A DNA stretch of 15,210 nucleotides, taken from Candidatus Zixiibacteriota bacterium (lineage in GTDB: Bacteria; Zixibacteria; MSB-5A5; CAIYYT01). Below the pieces are notes generated by a model that saw only the letters and a list, made by a program, of their open reading frames with translations, was not told the origin of the DNA and searched no databases. Made by a program: the position numbers and the translations under genes. The DNA is taken from assembly GCA_026397575.1 (NCBI GenBank), contig JAPLUP010000497.1, positions 1 to 15,210 of the forward strand, in the 5' to 3' direction. Positions 13,991 to 15,210 of this stretch are shown piece after piece (position 1 is the first letter of the stretch; each line of letters opens with the position of its first letter).

Positions 13991-15210
13991 CGGGTGCCTT
14001 TCCGACCATACTCGCTGTCGCCATCGCCGATTTCCGCGAACGCTCGCGACGCTATTCGTTTTGGATCTTTCTCGTTGTTATTGCCTACGCAACTTACCTC
14101 TTTATTCCCGGCGCCGGAGCACCATACACTACCGTTCGCCTTGGTGCTTATCGCGGTCTTTACAACTCTGCCTGGATTGGTAGCCAAGTCACCCTCATGA
14201 CTGTGACCATATTGTCGCTGGTCGGCTTCTATTTTGTGAAGGGCTCTGTCTCGCGTGAGATGCGACTGAAGACGCAGGAACTGGTGGCCTCATCACCTAT
14301 CAATGACATCTCCTATCTCGCCGGAAAAGCCCTGAGCAATTGCTTCGTCCTTTTTTCCATGGTTGCGGTTCTGGCGATTACCTCAGGCATCTTGCAGATT
14401 GCCCGTGGTGAAGACCGCAGCCTGCATCTGCTTGCCCTGCTCGCCCCCTACTGCCTCGTCATGGCGCCCGTCATGATCGCTCTGTCCGCACTCGCGGTGT
14501 TCTTTGATTCAAACAAGTTGCTTCGTGGCGGAATCGGTAACGTTGCTTTCTTCATCGTCTGGATAGTCGCCGTCACGACAAGTGGCATCGCCAAGAGCGA
14601 AGCGACACCCATATTCGATTTCTTCGGCATCCGCTATCTCTGGGGCGAAATGGTGAAAGGTTGCGCCGCGGCTGTGAACGACTACCAACCCTGGCAGGGA
14701 ATGCATTCCATCGGGTTTAATTTCGGTTTCGATGGCAGCTCACCTCTGCTAAAAACCTTCGTCTTCAATGGCGTGCGCTGGTCGACCGGATTTCTTATCG
14801 GTCGCTTGCTCTTGCTTGGTGCCGCCGGGGCGATAGTTGCCCTTGCCGGTTACAGCTTCAGGAGATTCGACGAAGAGCGCGCTTCCGTCAAGCAACACCT
14901 ATTCAAAAAACGCCCTATTCCCACGGCGCCGGACTCATTGAGTAAATCCACATCAATTTCGCTGGGAGCGCCTCGCATCGCATTGTTAACACCCATCGTC
15001 GCCCAGACCTCCCGTCTCGGACTGATAAGGCTCCTAATCGCCGAACTTCGCATCGCTCTGAATCGCATCTCACGATGGTGGTACATTGTTGCCGTCGGAA
15101 TCGTCATTGCAGGCATCCTGACCCCCTATGACATTGCCGACAATTTCCTGCTGGCCGCGGCGTGGTTCTGGCCGCAGTTGATCTGGTCGGCTTTGGGTTG
15201 TCGCGATCCC
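13987..15210 (+). CDS. ABC-2-type permease, C-terminus outside window
   Basis: An open frame of 408 codons from ATG 13987 to the right edge, with no stop. The start overlaps the ATPase stop as ATGA, a sign of translational coupling. Predicted membrane helices lie at about 24-40, 62-83, 118-137, 148-172, 181-200 and 269-290. A new block begins near 350-380, where RLLIAELRIALNRISRWWYI echoes the N-terminal ADFRERSRRYSFWIF. The protein therefore probably holds two tandem permease-like halves. MRLKTQELVASSPI (92-105) is a cytoplasmic coupling segment of the kind seen in ABC-2 exporters. Together with the ATPase it forms an inner-membrane exporter of unknown substrate. Codon use shows no break from the ATPase gene. 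Confidence 0.85.
   Translation, partial: MTGAFPTILAVAIADFRERSRRYSFWIFLVVIAYATYLFIPGAGAPYTTVRLGAYRGLYNSAWIGSQVTLMTVTILSLVGFYFVKGSVSREMRLKTQELVASSPINDISYLAGKALSNCFVLFSMVAVLAITSGILQIARGEDRSLHLLALLAPYCLVMAPVMIALSALAVFFDSNKLLRGGIGNVAFFIVWIVAVTTSGIAKSEATPIFDFFGIRYLWGEMVKGCAAAVNDYQPWQGMHSIGFNFGFDGSSPLLKTFVFNGVRWSTGFLIGRLLLLGAAGAIVALAGYSFRRFDEERASVKQHLFKKRPIPTAPDSLSKSTSISLGAPRIALLTPIVAQTSRLGLIRLLIAELRIALNRISRWWYIVAVGIVIAGILTPYDIADNFLLAAAWFWPQLIWSALGCRDP

Noticed and set aside
1..15210. CRISPR array, tRNA or rRNA genes, phage or defence island
   Set aside because: No regularly spaced repeats, RNA-gene signatures, integrase, or defence-type genes were seen on either strand.

Overview
The window reads as a chromosomal segment of a Gram-negative, probably anaerobic or facultative bacterium. 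The evidence is Sec-type signal peptides, a predicted outer-membrane beta-barrel (DUF5916), a periplasmic M16 protease and a redox operon of the DsrC/DsrMK type. The gene mix resembles uncultured FCB-group or neighbouring lineages such as Zixibacteria. That placement is inference from family content, not from a marker gene. No RNA genes, CRISPR arrays or intact insertion sequences were found.

Left part (1-5045). A partial secreted protein (minus strand, running off the left edge) and an 811-residue DUF5916 protein with a CBM9-like domain (minus strand) face a small plus-strand membrane protein. That protein has the layout of a two-helix ion channel but no canonical selectivity filter, and its start overlaps a 21-codon ORF with a much better ribosome binding site. 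A GT-A-fold glycosyltransferase-like gene (minus strand) follows. A 297-bp divergent spacer then holds a hairpin with two alternative pairings and a short palindrome.

Middle part (5046-10247). A 910-residue tandem-domain M16 peptidase ends at a clear intrinsic terminator. A well-formed promoter then drives a tight three-gene operon: dsrC with both redox cysteines, a cytochrome-b-like DsrM/TmcC-type membrane protein, and an HdrD/DsrK/TmcB-type iron-sulfur protein. Together they look like a minimal membrane complex that exchanges electrons between quinones and the DsrC disulfide or trisulfide. No DsrAB sulfite reductase is present in the window.

Right part (10278-15210). A cysteine desulfurase-family enzyme (minus strand) and a cysteine synthase-family enzyme with an unusual cysteine-rich tail (plus strand) diverge from a spacer. 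The spacer carries a 193-bp palindromic, MITE-like repeat. The clustering of DsrC, a sulfur-releasing PLP enzyme and a sulfur-incorporating PLP enzyme suggests a sulfur/thiol redox neighbourhood. The window closes with an ABC ATPase translationally overlapping a large ABC-2-type permease that runs off the right edge.

Four proposed sigma-70-like promoters have similar -35/-10 boxes, 16-17 bp spacers and short leaders. This supports the chosen gene starts.
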